Shown: piece after piece, positions 1-8,004 of the stretch | How positions within the stretch are numbered: the first letter of the stretch is position 1 | Layout of the letters: each line of letters starts with the position of its first letter | Origin: Streptosporangiaceae bacterium | GTDB lineage: Bacteria > Actinomycetota > Actinomycetes > Streptosporangiales > Streptosporangiaceae | Direction of reading: 5' to 3' | NCBI GenBank assembly: GCA_030041135.1 | Contig: JASHOL010000221.1 | Span: 1 to 51,582, forward strand | Length of the DNA: 51,582 nucleotides | Position numbers and translations under genes: made by a program | Notes under the pieces: generated by a model | Database searches by the model: none | The model's input: only the letters and a program-made list of their open reading frames with translations | Told to the model about the DNA's origin: nothing

Positions 1-250
1 TGGCGCCTGGGGCATGCGGACGGCCGTGGGCGGAGTAATGCCGGCGGCCGGATGGTTCCTGGTCTCGATCATCCTCGGATCGTCCAACGCCGGCGGCAGT
101 GTCCTAGTAACTGATACGCCAGCGGGCGAATGGTTCCTCTTCGGCGGGGCAGTGTGCGCTGCCGCGGGTGCCATCGTCTCGTTCGCCCGGTGGTCAGGCG
201 CCAGCATTCTGCGGCGGCACGGGTCTGCCGGGCCTCGCCGGCCGCGTTGA
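1..250 (+). CDS. C-terminal part of a small membrane protein (DUF6113-like), 5' end outside the window
   Basis: The reading frame is open at the left edge (codons start at base 2) and stops at 248-250. The visible ~82 residues hold two hydrophobic segments separated by a short loop (GWFLVSIILGSS and WFLFGGAVCAAAGAIVSFA), then a basic tail. This is the layout of the small four-helix DUF6113 proteins, which in actinomycetes often sit beside the mycothiol gene mshB; that link is from memory and cannot be tested because upstream DNA is missing. Function unknown. A SnoaL-like gene follows 31 bp later on the same strand. Confidence 0.45.
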   Translation, partial: GAWGMRTAVGGVMPAAGWFLVSIILGSSNAGGSVLVTDTPAGEWFLFGGAVCAAAGAIVSFARWSGASILRRHGSAGPRRPR

Positions 251-281
251 TGCGGCCCGGAGGCGAGCGGGAAAGGCCACC

Positions 282-671
282 ATGACCGGGATTACCGAGA
301 CCGGGGCCGCGATCCTCGCGGCCCACCACGTGTCCGAGTTCAACGAAGCGGTCGCGGCCAAGGATTTTTCCGAATTCCTGTGCCTGTTTACCGATGATGC
401 GGTGATCCGCTTCGAGAATGTGCCCGGCGTCGGCCAGCTCGAGTTCGCTGGGCGCGAGGCGTACACGAAGGCGTACGCCGAGCAGCCGCCGGACGACCAG
501 ATCGACATAAGCGGCAAGGCTGAGCCCGGTGAGGACGGCCACGGAGTCGTGGTGCCCTTTGCCTGGCGCCGTGACCGGAGCCGGGGCACGATCCGGCTGA
601 CCTACACCGCGAGGAACGACGACGACCTGGACAGTCGTCTCGTGACCCGGATGACGGTGATCTTCGGCTAG
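282..671 (+). CDS. SnoaL-like / NTF2-fold protein
   Basis: A 129-aa protein. The ATG at 282 is chosen because a GAAAGG ribosome site lies just upstream (271-276). The N-terminal half reads as an NTF2/SnoaL cone fold: a first helix with FNEAVAAKDFSEFLCLFTDDAVIRF, then a GVGQLEFAGREAY segment typical of the loop before the second helix, and a C-terminal run of beta strands (FAWRRDRSRGTIRLTYTAR). Members of this fold include small-molecule cyclases, isomerases and accessory domains without activity. No catalytic residues can be assigned, so the substrate is unknown. No signal peptide; cytoplasmic. Confidence 0.6.
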   Translation: MTGITETGAAILAAHHVSEFNEAVAAKDFSEFLCLFTDDAVIRFENVPGVGQLEFAGREAYTKAYAEQPPDDQIDISGKAEPGEDGHGVVVPFAWRRDRSRGTIRLTYTARNDDDLDSRLVTRMTVIFG

Positions 672-852
672 GGCTGCCGCGCCCGCCCGGCGGCGCTATA
701 ACGGCTGCCGATATACGTATCCTCCGGGGCGCAGCTAAGGCGGTCAAACCCAACGACAGCCGGAAATAGGGCGTGATACCGATTCGCGGGACCCGGCCTT
801 ACGACGAGCCTCAAGGTAGCCGCCAATAGCGGCCCTGACCAAGGAGGCCAAG

Positions 853-1047
853 ATGTATTCACTGCTGACGCCGTCGGCCGCTGCTGCGCTGACGGAGGAT
901 CGGTGGCGCCAGGCCGCGGAGTTGCGTCGGGCGCGGGCTGTATTGCCACGCGTGCGGTGGTTCCGCAAGCCCGCTTCCGGGCGCGTCGCACAGGGAGGCG
1001 ACCTCGGGCAGGCGCCGACGTCCGCCCCGTGCGCGACCTGTGGTTGA
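853..1047 (+). CDS. Small actinobacterial-type protein, 64 aa
   Basis: The start codon is preceded by an almost perfect ribosome site, AAGGAGG at 841-847. The N-terminus (MYSLLTPSAAAALTEDRWRQ, then AAELRRARAV) resembles the small proteins of unknown function common in actinomycetes that begin with a short hydrophobic stretch followed by an R/A-rich helix. The C-terminal third looks less protein-like and ends CATCG. Its existence pushes the start of the following ATPase gene downstream of 1047. Function unknown; it could also be a leader peptide for the ATPase gene. Confidence 0.5.
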   Translation: MYSLLTPSAAAALTEDRWRQAAELRRARAVLPRVRWFRKPASGRVAQGGDLGQAPTSAPCATCG

Positions 1048-1154
1048 TGAGCTGCCCAGCTGGTGGCCGGTCGATGGTGCCCGCGCGCGCGCGTTCCGAC
1101 CGGACCGCGGCTGCACGCGCCACGGCCGGGCCGGGCGGCGTGCGGTCATGCAAG

Positions 1155-3995
1155 GTGAGTCCTGCCTTCATCGGGCGGCTCCGCGAGCTGGGTCGGCTCG
1201 AGCATGGACTCGCCTCGGCCCGTGACGGCGAGCCCGCCACAATCCTGATCGGGGGCGAGGCCGGGGCCGGCAAGTCGCGTCTGCTCAGCGAGTTCGCCCG
1301 CCGGACGGCCGGGCCCGGCGAGGGCTTGGGGGCCCAGGCGGAGGAAGGCGGGCAGGCCGGCCGGGTGCTGGCGGGCGCCTGCCTGGGGCTCGCCGCGGCT
1401 GGGCTGCCGTTCGCGCCGTTCGCCACGGTGCTCAGGCAGCTAGTTCGTGACCTGGGCGCCGCCGCAGTCGCGGAGCTGTTGCCCGGTCGGGCGGCCGGTG
1501 AGCTGGGACGGTTGCTCCCCGAGCTGGGCCCGGCGGCAAGGGCCGAGGACGAGGCCTATCCGGGTGAGGCACGAGCGCGACTCTTCGAGCAGATGCTCGG
1601 GCTGTTCAGATGGCTGGCCGAGACCGGACCAGTTGTCCTGATAATCGAGGACGTGCACTGGGCGGACCAGTCCACCAGGGACTTGCTGATGTTCCTCATC
1701 GGCAACCAGCGGGCCATGAGCGGAGTCCTGATCGTGGTCACGTTCCGATCCGATGAGCTGCACCGCACGCACCCCGTGCGCCCACTCCTGGCCGAGCTTG
1801 ACCGGATCGGCTGGGTGCAGCGCCTGGAGTTGTTGCGCCTGAGCAGGAAGGAAGCCGATGAGCAGATCGCCGCGATCCTCGGCCATCATCCTGAACCGGC
1901 GCTGGCTGAGCGGGTCTTCCGCCGCAGCGAGGGCAATCCGCTGTTCATCGAGCAGTTGCTCGGCTGCGACGGCGACCTGCCCAGGTCACTGCGTGACCTG
2001 GTGCTGGCGAACGTCGGCCGGCTGACCGAGGATACGACCGAATTGCTGCGCACAGCCAGCGGCGGCGGCGTCCAGGTCGGGCACCGGTTGCTTGCGGCGG
2101 TCAGCGGCCTCGGGGACGCCGAGATCTCCAGTGTGCTCAGGCCGGCGGTAGCGGCCAACGTGCTGCTAGCAGACTCCGACGGCTACCAGTTCCGCCACGC
2201 GGTCATCCATGAGGTGATGCACGACGATCTGCTGCCGGGCGAGCGCAGCAGGTTGCACTGCCGCTATGCCGAGGCGATCTCGGCCGACCCGTCGCTGGTG
2301 CCGCCCGGTCGGGCCGCGATGGAGGAGGCCCATCACTGGTACTCCGCGTACGAAGTGACCAGCGCACTGACCAGTGCCTGGCGGGCAGCCGCCGCAGCCA
2401 GCATGGCGCTGGCTTATGCCGACTGCCTGGCCATGGTGAGCCGAGTACTCGAGCTATGGGATGCCGTCCCTGACGCGGCCGAGCGTATCGGGGTCGATCA
2501 TGTCGGCGTTCTCGAGCAAGCCGTGCGGGCGGCGTACGCTACCGGCGACGAGGCTCGAGGCATCGCCTTCGCCACAGCCGCTCTGGAGGAACTCAACCGT
2601 GACGGCGAGCCTGCCAGGGCTGCGCTCCTGCTTGAGCGCCGCGGCGTGCTGCAGGGATCTCAGCGGATCGAGTGCGGCATCGAAGACCTGCGCATGGCAC
2701 TCGATCTCGTCGCCGACGACGCGCACGAGCGGGAGCGCGGCCGGGTCCTGGCCAGCCTGGCCCGCCAGCAGCGCAAGGCCGGCGACCCTGGGGCGCGGCT
2801 GTCCGCCGAGGATGCGCTCGCGATCGCTCGCCGGTCCGGCGACCTGTGCACGCAGGCCGCGGCGCTCAACTGCCTGGCCATGCTGGAGACCGAGTCGGGG
2901 GTCGGCTCGCCGGGTCAGCAGGCCGCCGCGCTCGAGCTGCTCGCGCTCGCGCGCATTGTGGCCGCCAACGCCGGTGACTGCCACGAGCTTCTGGAGGCGG
3001 CCATCAGCGAGTCGCATCTGCTTGAAGGGCTGGGCGAGCATGCCAGGGCGGCCGAGGCGGCGCGCAGCGGCCTGGCCGAAGCCCAGCGATACGGGCTGAG
3101 CGGCACCTCCGGCTCGGTCCTCACGATTAACCTGGCCGAGCCCATGCTGATGATGGGCGAGTGGGATCAGACCGACTCAGCCCTGTCCTTGGCACTAACG
3201 TCTAACCGATCCCACATGTTTGCCTTGCAGCGCCTAGCGGGCGATCTTGCGCTCTGGCGTGGCGACCTGGCCGGCGCCCGTGCGGCGCTGTCGTCGGCGC
3301 AGGACCTGCTCGCGGGGCGTTCCTTCGAGGCCCAGAGTCACCTGCCGGTTGCCCGGCTGGAGATCGAGCTGCTGGCCGGCGAGGGCCGGATCCGGGCCGC
3401 GCTGGCCGCTGCCGGAACCGCCCTAGCCTCGTATGACCTGCTGGCCGGCCCGCGTTACGGCTGGCCGCTGCTCGTGGCCGCGGCCGGGGCGGCCGCCGAT
3501 CTGACCTGGCTGCCAGCGGAGGTGAGGACCCACGATGACCTGCGGCAGGCTCGGTCAGTGCTCGCCGCGGCCCGTGCTCAGGAGGCCAGGCTAGCGGCTG
3601 AGGGCCCGGCCCAGATCGCGCAGAAGCTGACGTTCCTGGCCGAGGTCGGCCGGGCCCAAGCCGGGATTCGGTCACGGTCCGGTGCCGGTGACATGACGGC
3701 ACAGTGGCAGCAGGCGGCGCTGGCCTGGAGCGCGCTCGGCGAGCCGTACCGGCATGCCGTTGCGCTGTTCCGGCTGGGCGAGGCCGCGCTCGCCGAGCGC
3801 GGGGACCGCGACGCGGCCGCGCAGGCGCTGGCTGGCGCCGCCGAAGCTGCCGGGCGCCTCGGCGCCGAGCGGCTGGTGGAGCAGGTCAGCCAGCTGGCTC
3901 GGCGCGCCCGGATCACGCTACCCCGGTCGGGCAGGGAGAGTCCGGCCGGGCTCGGCCGCAACCGCCACGAGTCGGAGGTCCAGCGGCTCCCCTAG
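1155..3995 (+). CDS. Large STAND/AAA-type ATPase, LuxR-family regulator lacking its HTH domain
   Basis: About 946 aa from GTG 1155 (VSPAFIGRLRELGRL), the usual N-terminus of LuxR-type large ATP-binding regulators (family pattern FVGREAEL). ATG 1074 is an alternative but adds an Arg/Ala tail of no recognisable fold. The Walker A motif GGEAGAGKS is near residues 33-41 and Walker B VVLIIEDVHWAD near 160-170, followed by a winged-helix region and a long TPR-like helical region rich in Ala and Leu. In the family a C-terminal LuxR HTH opens with a PAGLTxREREVLRL pattern. Here the protein ends PAGLGRNRHESEVQRLP and stops, so only a degraded first segment of the HTH is left. The stop is 17 bp from the convergent rocD end, which leaves no room for the missing domain in another frame. 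It may still act as an ATP-dependent protein-binding partner, or be decaying. Confidence 0.8.
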   Translation: MSPAFIGRLRELGRLEHGLASARDGEPATILIGGEAGAGKSRLLSEFARRTAGPGEGLGAQAEEGGQAGRVLAGACLGLAAAGLPFAPFATVLRQLVRDLGAAAVAELLPGRAAGELGRLLPELGPAARAEDEAYPGEARARLFEQMLGLFRWLAETGPVVLIIEDVHWADQSTRDLLMFLIGNQRAMSGVLIVVTFRSDELHRTHPVRPLLAELDRIGWVQRLELLRLSRKEADEQIAAILGHHPEPALAERVFRRSEGNPLFIEQLLGCDGDLPRSLRDLVLANVGRLTEDTTELLRTASGGGVQVGHRLLAAVSGLGDAEISSVLRPAVAANVLLADSDGYQFRHAVIHEVMHDDLLPGERSRLHCRYAEAISADPSLVPPGRAAMEEAHHWYSAYEVTSALTSAWRAAAAASMALAYADCLAMVSRVLELWDAVPDAAERIGVDHVGVLEQAVRAAYATGDEARGIAFATAALEELNRDGEPARAALLLERRGVLQGSQRIECGIEDLRMALDLVADDAHERERGRVLASLARQQRKAGDPGARLSAEDALAIARRSGDLCTQAAALNCLAMLETESGVGSPGQQAAALELLALARIVAANAGDCHELLEAAISESHLLEGLGEHARAAEAARSGLAEAQRYGLSGTSGSVLTINLAEPMLMMGEWDQTDSALSLALTSNRSHMFALQRLAGDLALWRGDLAGARAALSSAQDLLAGRSFEAQSHLPVARLEIELLAGEGRIRAALAAAGTALASYDLLAGPRYGWPLLVAAAGAAADLTWLPAEVRTHDDLRQARSVLAAARAQEARLAAEGPAQIAQKLTFLAEVGRAQAGIRSRSGAGDMTAQWQQAALAWSALGEPYRHAVALFRLGEAALAERGDRDAAAQALAGAAEAAGRLGAERLVEQVSQLARRARITLPRSGRESPAGLGRNRHESEVQRLP

Positions 3996-4003
3996 CCGGC
4001 GAA

Positions 4004-4022
4004 CCGCGGCGATCAGCCGCGG
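4004..4022. terminator. Bidirectional hairpin between the LuxR-type ATPase gene and rocD
   Basis: Perfect 7-bp inverted repeat CCGCGGC / GCCGCGG around a 5-nt loop (gatca). It lies between two convergent stop codons and covers the rocD stop. No U-tract follows, as is usual in very GC-rich actinomycetes. Confidence 0.55.
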
Positions 4023-5227
4023 ACGACGGCCTCCACCTGGTCCATGGCCCAGTCCAGGTCCTCCTCGCTGATGACCAGCGGAGGCGCGAGCCTGATCGTG
4101 GACCCGTGCGTGTCCTTGGCCAGGACACCTTGCTCGGCGAGCTTCTCGCAGGCGTCACGGCCTGACCGGTCCACGAAATCGACCCCTGCCCACAGCCCCC
4201 GGCCGCGGACCTCGCGCACCTTGCTCTCGGGCAGCGCGTTAAGCCGGTCATGCATCTGGGTCCCCAGCTTGGCCGATCGCTCCTGGTACTCGCCCGTCGA
4301 CAGCATCGCGATGACCTCGCGCGCGACGGCACACGCCATGGGGTTACCTCCGAAGGTGGAGCCGTGCTGACCGGGCTTGAACACACCAAGCACGTCGCCG
4401 CTTGAAACCACGGCGGAAACCGGGACGATGCCGCCGCCCAGCGCCTTGCCCAGGACGTACATGTCGGGGACGACGTCTTCGTGTTCGCAGGCGAATGTCG
4501 TGCCGGTCCGGCCAAGCCCGGACTGGATCTCGTCGGCAATGAACAGCGCTCCGTGCCCGGTGCAGAGCTCGCGGATCCCGGTCAGGAACCCGGTCGGGGG
4601 CACCAGGACGCCGGCCTCACCCTGGATGGGCTCGGCCAGGATCGCGACGACGCGCTCGTCCATGGCCGCTGCCAGCGCGTCGATGTCGCCGTATGGCATG
4701 ATCCGGAAGCCAGGCGTGTATGGCCCGTAGCCATCTCTTGCGTCCGGATCAGTGGAGAAGCTCACAATCGTGGTCGTCCGGCCGTGAAAGTTGCCTTCGA
4801 ACACGATGATGACGGCCTCGTCGTCGGGTACGCCTTTGACCTCGTAACCCCACTTGCGCGCGGCCTTGATCGCGGTCTCGACGGCCTCGGCGCCAGTGTT
4901 CATCGGCAGCACCATCTCCATGCCGACCAGCGCCGCTAGTTCGGCGCAGAACGGGCCGAACTGGTCATGCTCGAAGGCGCGGCTGACGAGCGTAACCCGC
5001 TCAAGCTGGCGCTGGGCGGCCGCGACCAGCCGCGGGTGGCGGTGCCCGAAGTTGATGGCCGAGTAGGCGGCCAGCATGTCGAGGAACCGGCGGCCGTCGA
5101 CGTCGGTGACCCACGCCCCCTCGGCCTCGGAGATCACCACTGGCAGCGGGTCGTAATTGTGGGCGCCGTGCGCCGCGGACTGCGCGCGAAGCGCAGCCGC
5201 CGTCCCGCTCCCGCCGCTAGCTGACAT
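4013..5227 (-). CDS. rocD: Ornithine--oxo-acid transaminase
   Basis: A 404-aa class III PLP aminotransferase that converts ornithine plus 2-oxoglutarate to glutamate-5-semialdehyde plus glutamate. Visible features: N-terminal NYDPLPVVISEAEGAWVTDVDG, the AYSAINFGHRHPRL segment typical of OAT, the PLP phosphate region MNTGAEAVETAIKAARKWGY, LFIADEIQSGLGRTG with the ring-nitrogen Asp, and the Schiff-base lysine in LGKALGGG (about residue 261). The ATG at 5227 is chosen because it shares one base with the TGA of the upstream gene (TGATG), a translational-coupling overlap. A longer frame to 5284 would run into that gene. Cytoplasmic; operon partner is the DDAH/dihydrolase-like gene. Confidence 0.93.
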   Translation of the reverse strand: MSASGGSGTAAALRAQSAAHGAHNYDPLPVVISEAEGAWVTDVDGRRFLDMLAAYSAINFGHRHPRLVAAAQRQLERVTLVSRAFEHDQFGPFCAELAALVGMEMVLPMNTGAEAVETAIKAARKWGYEVKGVPDDEAVIIVFEGNFHGRTTTIVSFSTDPDARDGYGPYTPGFRIMPYGDIDALAAAMDERVVAILAEPIQGEAGVLVPPTGFLTGIRELCTGHGALFIADEIQSGLGRTGTTFACEHEDVVPDMYVLGKALGGGIVPVSAVVSSGDVLGVFKPGQHGSTFGGNPMACAVAREVIAMLSTGEYQERSAKLGTQMHDRLNALPESKVREVRGRGLWAGVDFVDRSGRDACEKLAEQGVLAKDTHGSTIRLAPPLVISEEDLDWAMDQVEAVVRG

Positions 5228-6081
5228 CACGCGCCTCCTGACGCCTTCGACCGACCCGACTGCCTGAGTTCCAGCGTGCAGCACTTGGGTCCGCCGCCTG
5301 CCTTGAGCAGCTCAGAGAGGTTAACGGCGACGGGCTGAAAGCCCGCCGACTTGAGCTGTGAGATGAGGCCGGTGGCCTGCTCGGGGACGACTACGTTGCG
5401 CCCGTCGCTGATCGCGTTCAGCCCAAGTACCTCTGCGTCCTCGTCCTTGACCTCGATGAGCTCGGTGAAATGCGTCGCGAGCGCGGCCTTGCCGGCGTCG
5501 TCGAACGCGGCCGGATAGTAGGCGGCGGTGTCGGCGTCGAGCACGACGAGCGCGGTGTCGAGATGATAGAACCGCGGGTCGACGAGCCGCAGGCTGATAA
5601 CGGGCAGCCGGTAGAACTCGGTCAGCTCCTCCCGTACCGACCGCTCAGTGCGGAAGCCGTAACCGGACAGGATCGCCCGCCCGGCGAAAACGATGTCGCC
5701 CTCGCCCTCGTTGACCACGGCCGACTCACGGATCTGCGGGTAACCGCGGCGCCGGAACCAGGTCAGGTAGGCCCCGGCCTCGGGCTGGCGCTCCGGATGC
5801 CTGAACTTCGCCCCGAGCACCTTCCCGTCGATCACGGTGGCCCCATTGGCCGCGAACACCATGTCAGGCAGGCCGGGCTTCGGCGGGATCGTCTCGACCG
5901 TATGGCCAAGGCTCCTGAATGCCTCTGCGAGCCGCTCCCACTGCCGGCTGGCCAGCGCGACGTCGACGGGCTTGGCCGGGTCCATCCACGGATTAATGGC
6001 ATATTCCACCGTGAAGTGCTCAGGCCGGCACATCAGGTAGGTCCTGGCGTGGGTGCAGACGCGCAGCTTGGTGTCTGTCAT
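5227..6081 (-). CDS. ddaH: Amidinotransferase-superfamily guanidino hydrolase: dimethylargininase-like or arginine dihydrolase-like
   Basis: A 284-aa protein of the GME (arginine deiminase/DDAH/amidinotransferase) superfamily. ATG 6081 has a GGGAG ribosome site about 9 nt upstream; the frame runs further back to 6300 but without conserved sequence. Catalytic features: acidic/Asn loop PDMVFAANG (Asp73, Asn79), NEGEGD (125-129), His173 in DPRFYHLDT and the nucleophile Cys267 in GGGPKC. Close actinobacterial homologues are usually annotated N,N-dimethylarginine dimethylaminohydrolase, giving citrulline and dimethylamine. However, INPWM and the Asn in FAAN resemble, from memory, arginine dihydrolase (ArgZ/AgrE), which makes ornithine directly and would feed the coupled rocD. 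The superfamily assignment is firm; the substrate is inference. Confidence 0.8.
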   Translation of the reverse strand: MTDTKLRVCTHARTYLMCRPEHFTVEYAINPWMDPAKPVDVALASRQWERLAEAFRSLGHTVETIPPKPGLPDMVFAANGATVIDGKVLGAKFRHPERQPEAGAYLTWFRRRGYPQIRESAVVNEGEGDIVFAGRAILSGYGFRTERSVREELTEFYRLPVISLRLVDPRFYHLDTALVVLDADTAAYYPAAFDDAGKAALATHFTELIEVKDEDAEVLGLNAISDGRNVVVPEQATGLISQLKSAGFQPVAVNLSELLKAGGGPKCCTLELRQSGRSKASGGA

Positions 6082-6176
6082 CGAGGCGGCTCCCGGTAGG
6101 CAGAAAGATCGATCCAGGTCAGACCAGCGTAGATCTGGGCTAGCCAGTATGCGGTGGCCGATCATGCGTGTCACCG

Positions 6177-6220
6177 TCGATCTGTTGCGTAATTGGCCGT
6201 CATAACATCGATCCGTTGCG
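6177..6220. promoter_or_regulatory. Direct-repeat candidate operator upstream of the ddaH-rocD operon
   Basis: Two copies of TCGATCYGTTGCG at 6177-6189 and 6208-6220 (12 of 13 identical), 31 bp start to start, close to three helical turns. They lie 96-139 bp upstream of the ddaH-like start in the 249-bp gap before cysS. The in-phase spacing suggests paired binding of one regulator, for instance an Lrp/AsnC or ArgR type; no such gene is in the window. Confidence 0.4.
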
Positions 6221-6330
6221 CTCAGCAGTCTGAGCGTCCCATCTGCACGAAACATCCTTACGGTCGCCCGGACTACAGACCCCCCGCTGCGGCCCGCCAT
6301 ACGGTAAGGATGTCCGCGCCTTCGGCCTAG

Positions 6331-7737
6331 CTAACGGGTCAGGGACCAGGTCTGCCCCTCCGGCGTGTCCGCGACCGCCACGCCAAGGTCGGCGAGTTGG
6401 GTCCGCAGCCGGTCGGAGGCGGCGAAGTCCTTCTCCGCCCTCGCCGCGACCCGCGCCTCAAGCAAGTCCTCTGCCCCGTCAGGAAGCGCCTGCGGGGCAG
6501 GCACGCGTCCGATGTCCCTGGGCAGGTCTAGCGCCAGCACCTGGTCCACTGCGACGAACGTCTCGAACTTCGATCCCGCCGGCACCTGGTCGTCCTTGGC
6601 CAACTCGCGCAGCGCGCGCATTGCGGCGGGCGTGTCGAGGTCGTCGTCCAGGGCGCCGAAGATCCGGGCCGCATAGTCGGCGCGCATCGGCTTGCTGGGC
6701 TCATTCGCCCAGGTCGCCACTCGTTCCCGCCATCTGCGCAGGGTGCCGTCGGCCGCCTCCAGTGTCTGCCACGTCAGGTTGAGCTGCTGCCGGTACCGAT
6801 GTTCGAGGAATGCCACCCGCGCGGCCAGCGGGTCAAGCCCGCGGTCGGCCAGGTCGGCCAGCAGCACGACGTTGCCGGTCGACTTGGCCATCTTGCGGCC
6901 CTCGAGCAGCACGTGCTCACCGTGCACCCAGTGCCGCACGACGTCGCGACCGGCGACCGAGTTTGACTGGGCCCGCTCGTCCTCGTGGTGCGGGAAACGC
7001 AGGTCGATGCCGCCGGTATGGATGTCGATCACGTTCCCCAGGTACTGCAGTGACATTGCCGAGCACTCGGTGTGCCAGCCGGGGAACCCGGTGCCCCAAG
7101 GCGTCTCCCAGGTCAGCTCGCGGCCGGTCGGCGCGCCCTTCCACAGCGCCCAGTCGGCGTGGAATCGCTTGTGCTCGTCGACGTCGCCCTCGAACCGGTA
7201 GCCGGGTCGCAGGCTGTCGAGGCGGTTGCCCGAGATGGCGCCGTAATCGGCGAAGCTGCGCGCGTCGAAGTAGACCGAGCCGGTGTCGGCCGCATACGCA
7301 TGCCCGCTGTCGATGAGCGTGGCGATCAGGTCGGTCATCAGCCCGATGGACTCCGAGGCCCTAGGCGCGAAGTCCGGCGGCGCGATGTTCAGCAGCCTGC
7401 AGTCGGCGCGGAACGCGTCCTCGTAGAACCGGGCGATCTCCAGCGCCGACTTCCCCTCGGCCCTGGCCTCAGCGAGGATCTTGTCCTCACCCTCGGGGTC
7501 GATCTCGTCGTCGTCGGCCAGGTGGCCCACATCGGTGATGTTCTGGCAGACGATCACCGATAGCCCGTGGCGCTCCGCGTTCCGCCTGATGAGGTCGGAC
7601 AGCAGGTAGGAGCGCAGGTTGCCCACGTGCTGGAAGCGGTACACGGTCGGCCCGCAGGTGTACATCCGCAGCTCGCCGCGGCGGGCCGGGATGATCTCTT
7701 CGACGCTACGCGTCCTGGTGTCGTAGAGCCTGAACAC
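6331..7737 (-). CDS. cysS: Cysteinyl-tRNA synthetase
   Basis: A 468-aa class Ia aminoacyl-tRNA synthetase charging tRNA-Cys. The HIGH motif is HVGN at 37-40, the HxGN variant also found in other CysRS. The KMSKS loop is KMAKS at 282-286. The four zinc ligands fall at the same spacing as in E. coli CysRS: Cys28, Cys225 (WHTECSAM), His250 and Glu254 (FPHHEDE). The full anticodon-binding C-terminus is present (EKDFAASDRLRTQLADLG), so it is not the shorter mycothiol ligase MshC, whose signature region also differs. GTG start at 7737; no ribosome site, but a TAAGCT -10 box at 7745-7750 ends 7 nt before it, suggesting a leaderless mRNA. A second CysRS may exist elsewhere in the genome. Confidence 0.92.
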   Translation of the reverse strand: MFRLYDTRTRSVEEIIPARRGELRMYTCGPTVYRFQHVGNLRSYLLSDLIRRNAERHGLSVIVCQNITDVGHLADDDEIDPEGEDKILAEARAEGKSALEIARFYEDAFRADCRLLNIAPPDFAPRASESIGLMTDLIATLIDSGHAYAADTGSVYFDARSFADYGAISGNRLDSLRPGYRFEGDVDEHKRFHADWALWKGAPTGRELTWETPWGTGFPGWHTECSAMSLQYLGNVIDIHTGGIDLRFPHHEDERAQSNSVAGRDVVRHWVHGEHVLLEGRKMAKSTGNVVLLADLADRGLDPLAARVAFLEHRYRQQLNLTWQTLEAADGTLRRWRERVATWANEPSKPMRADYAARIFGALDDDLDTPAAMRALRELAKDDQVPAGSKFETFVAVDQVLALDLPRDIGRVPAPQALPDGAEDLLEARVAARAEKDFAASDRLRTQLADLGVAVADTPEGQTWSLTR

Positions 7738-7968
7738 GGACTCCAGCTTAGGAGTTCAGGCCGGGACGCCTCCAAGCGAATTAGCGTCCAGCGTGGTTAC
7801 CGGTGTGGGCGGAGTAGGGCGCACCGGAAGCGCCATGGGCCGCCGGGCGCCAGGCTGAGCGTCAACCTGGCCGACAAAACCGGCAAATCCCCGCACGGTC
7901 GCGTGGCTGCGGAGGTCTGGTGCCCCGCCGGCAAACAGCTTCCGCAACCGCACGCCACGGATCCCAGT

Positions 7969-8004
7969 CGCCGGCGCTAGGGTTCCCCGCCGCCGGCGCT
8001 AGGG
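7969..8004. repeat. 14-bp direct repeat at the 3' end of the MarR gene
   Basis: CGCCGGCGCTAGGG occurs at 7969-7982 and 7991-8004, 22 bp apart and identical. The second copy contains the MarR stop codon. Each copy holds the palindrome GCCGGC. It could be a tandem duplication or part of a transcription end signal. Confidence 0.5.

Noticed and set aside
6331-7737. MshC (mycothiol cysteine ligase) instead of CysRS
   Set aside because: Length, the full C-terminal anticodon-binding domain, HHEDE zinc site and KMAKS loop fit CysRS; MshC is shorter and differs.
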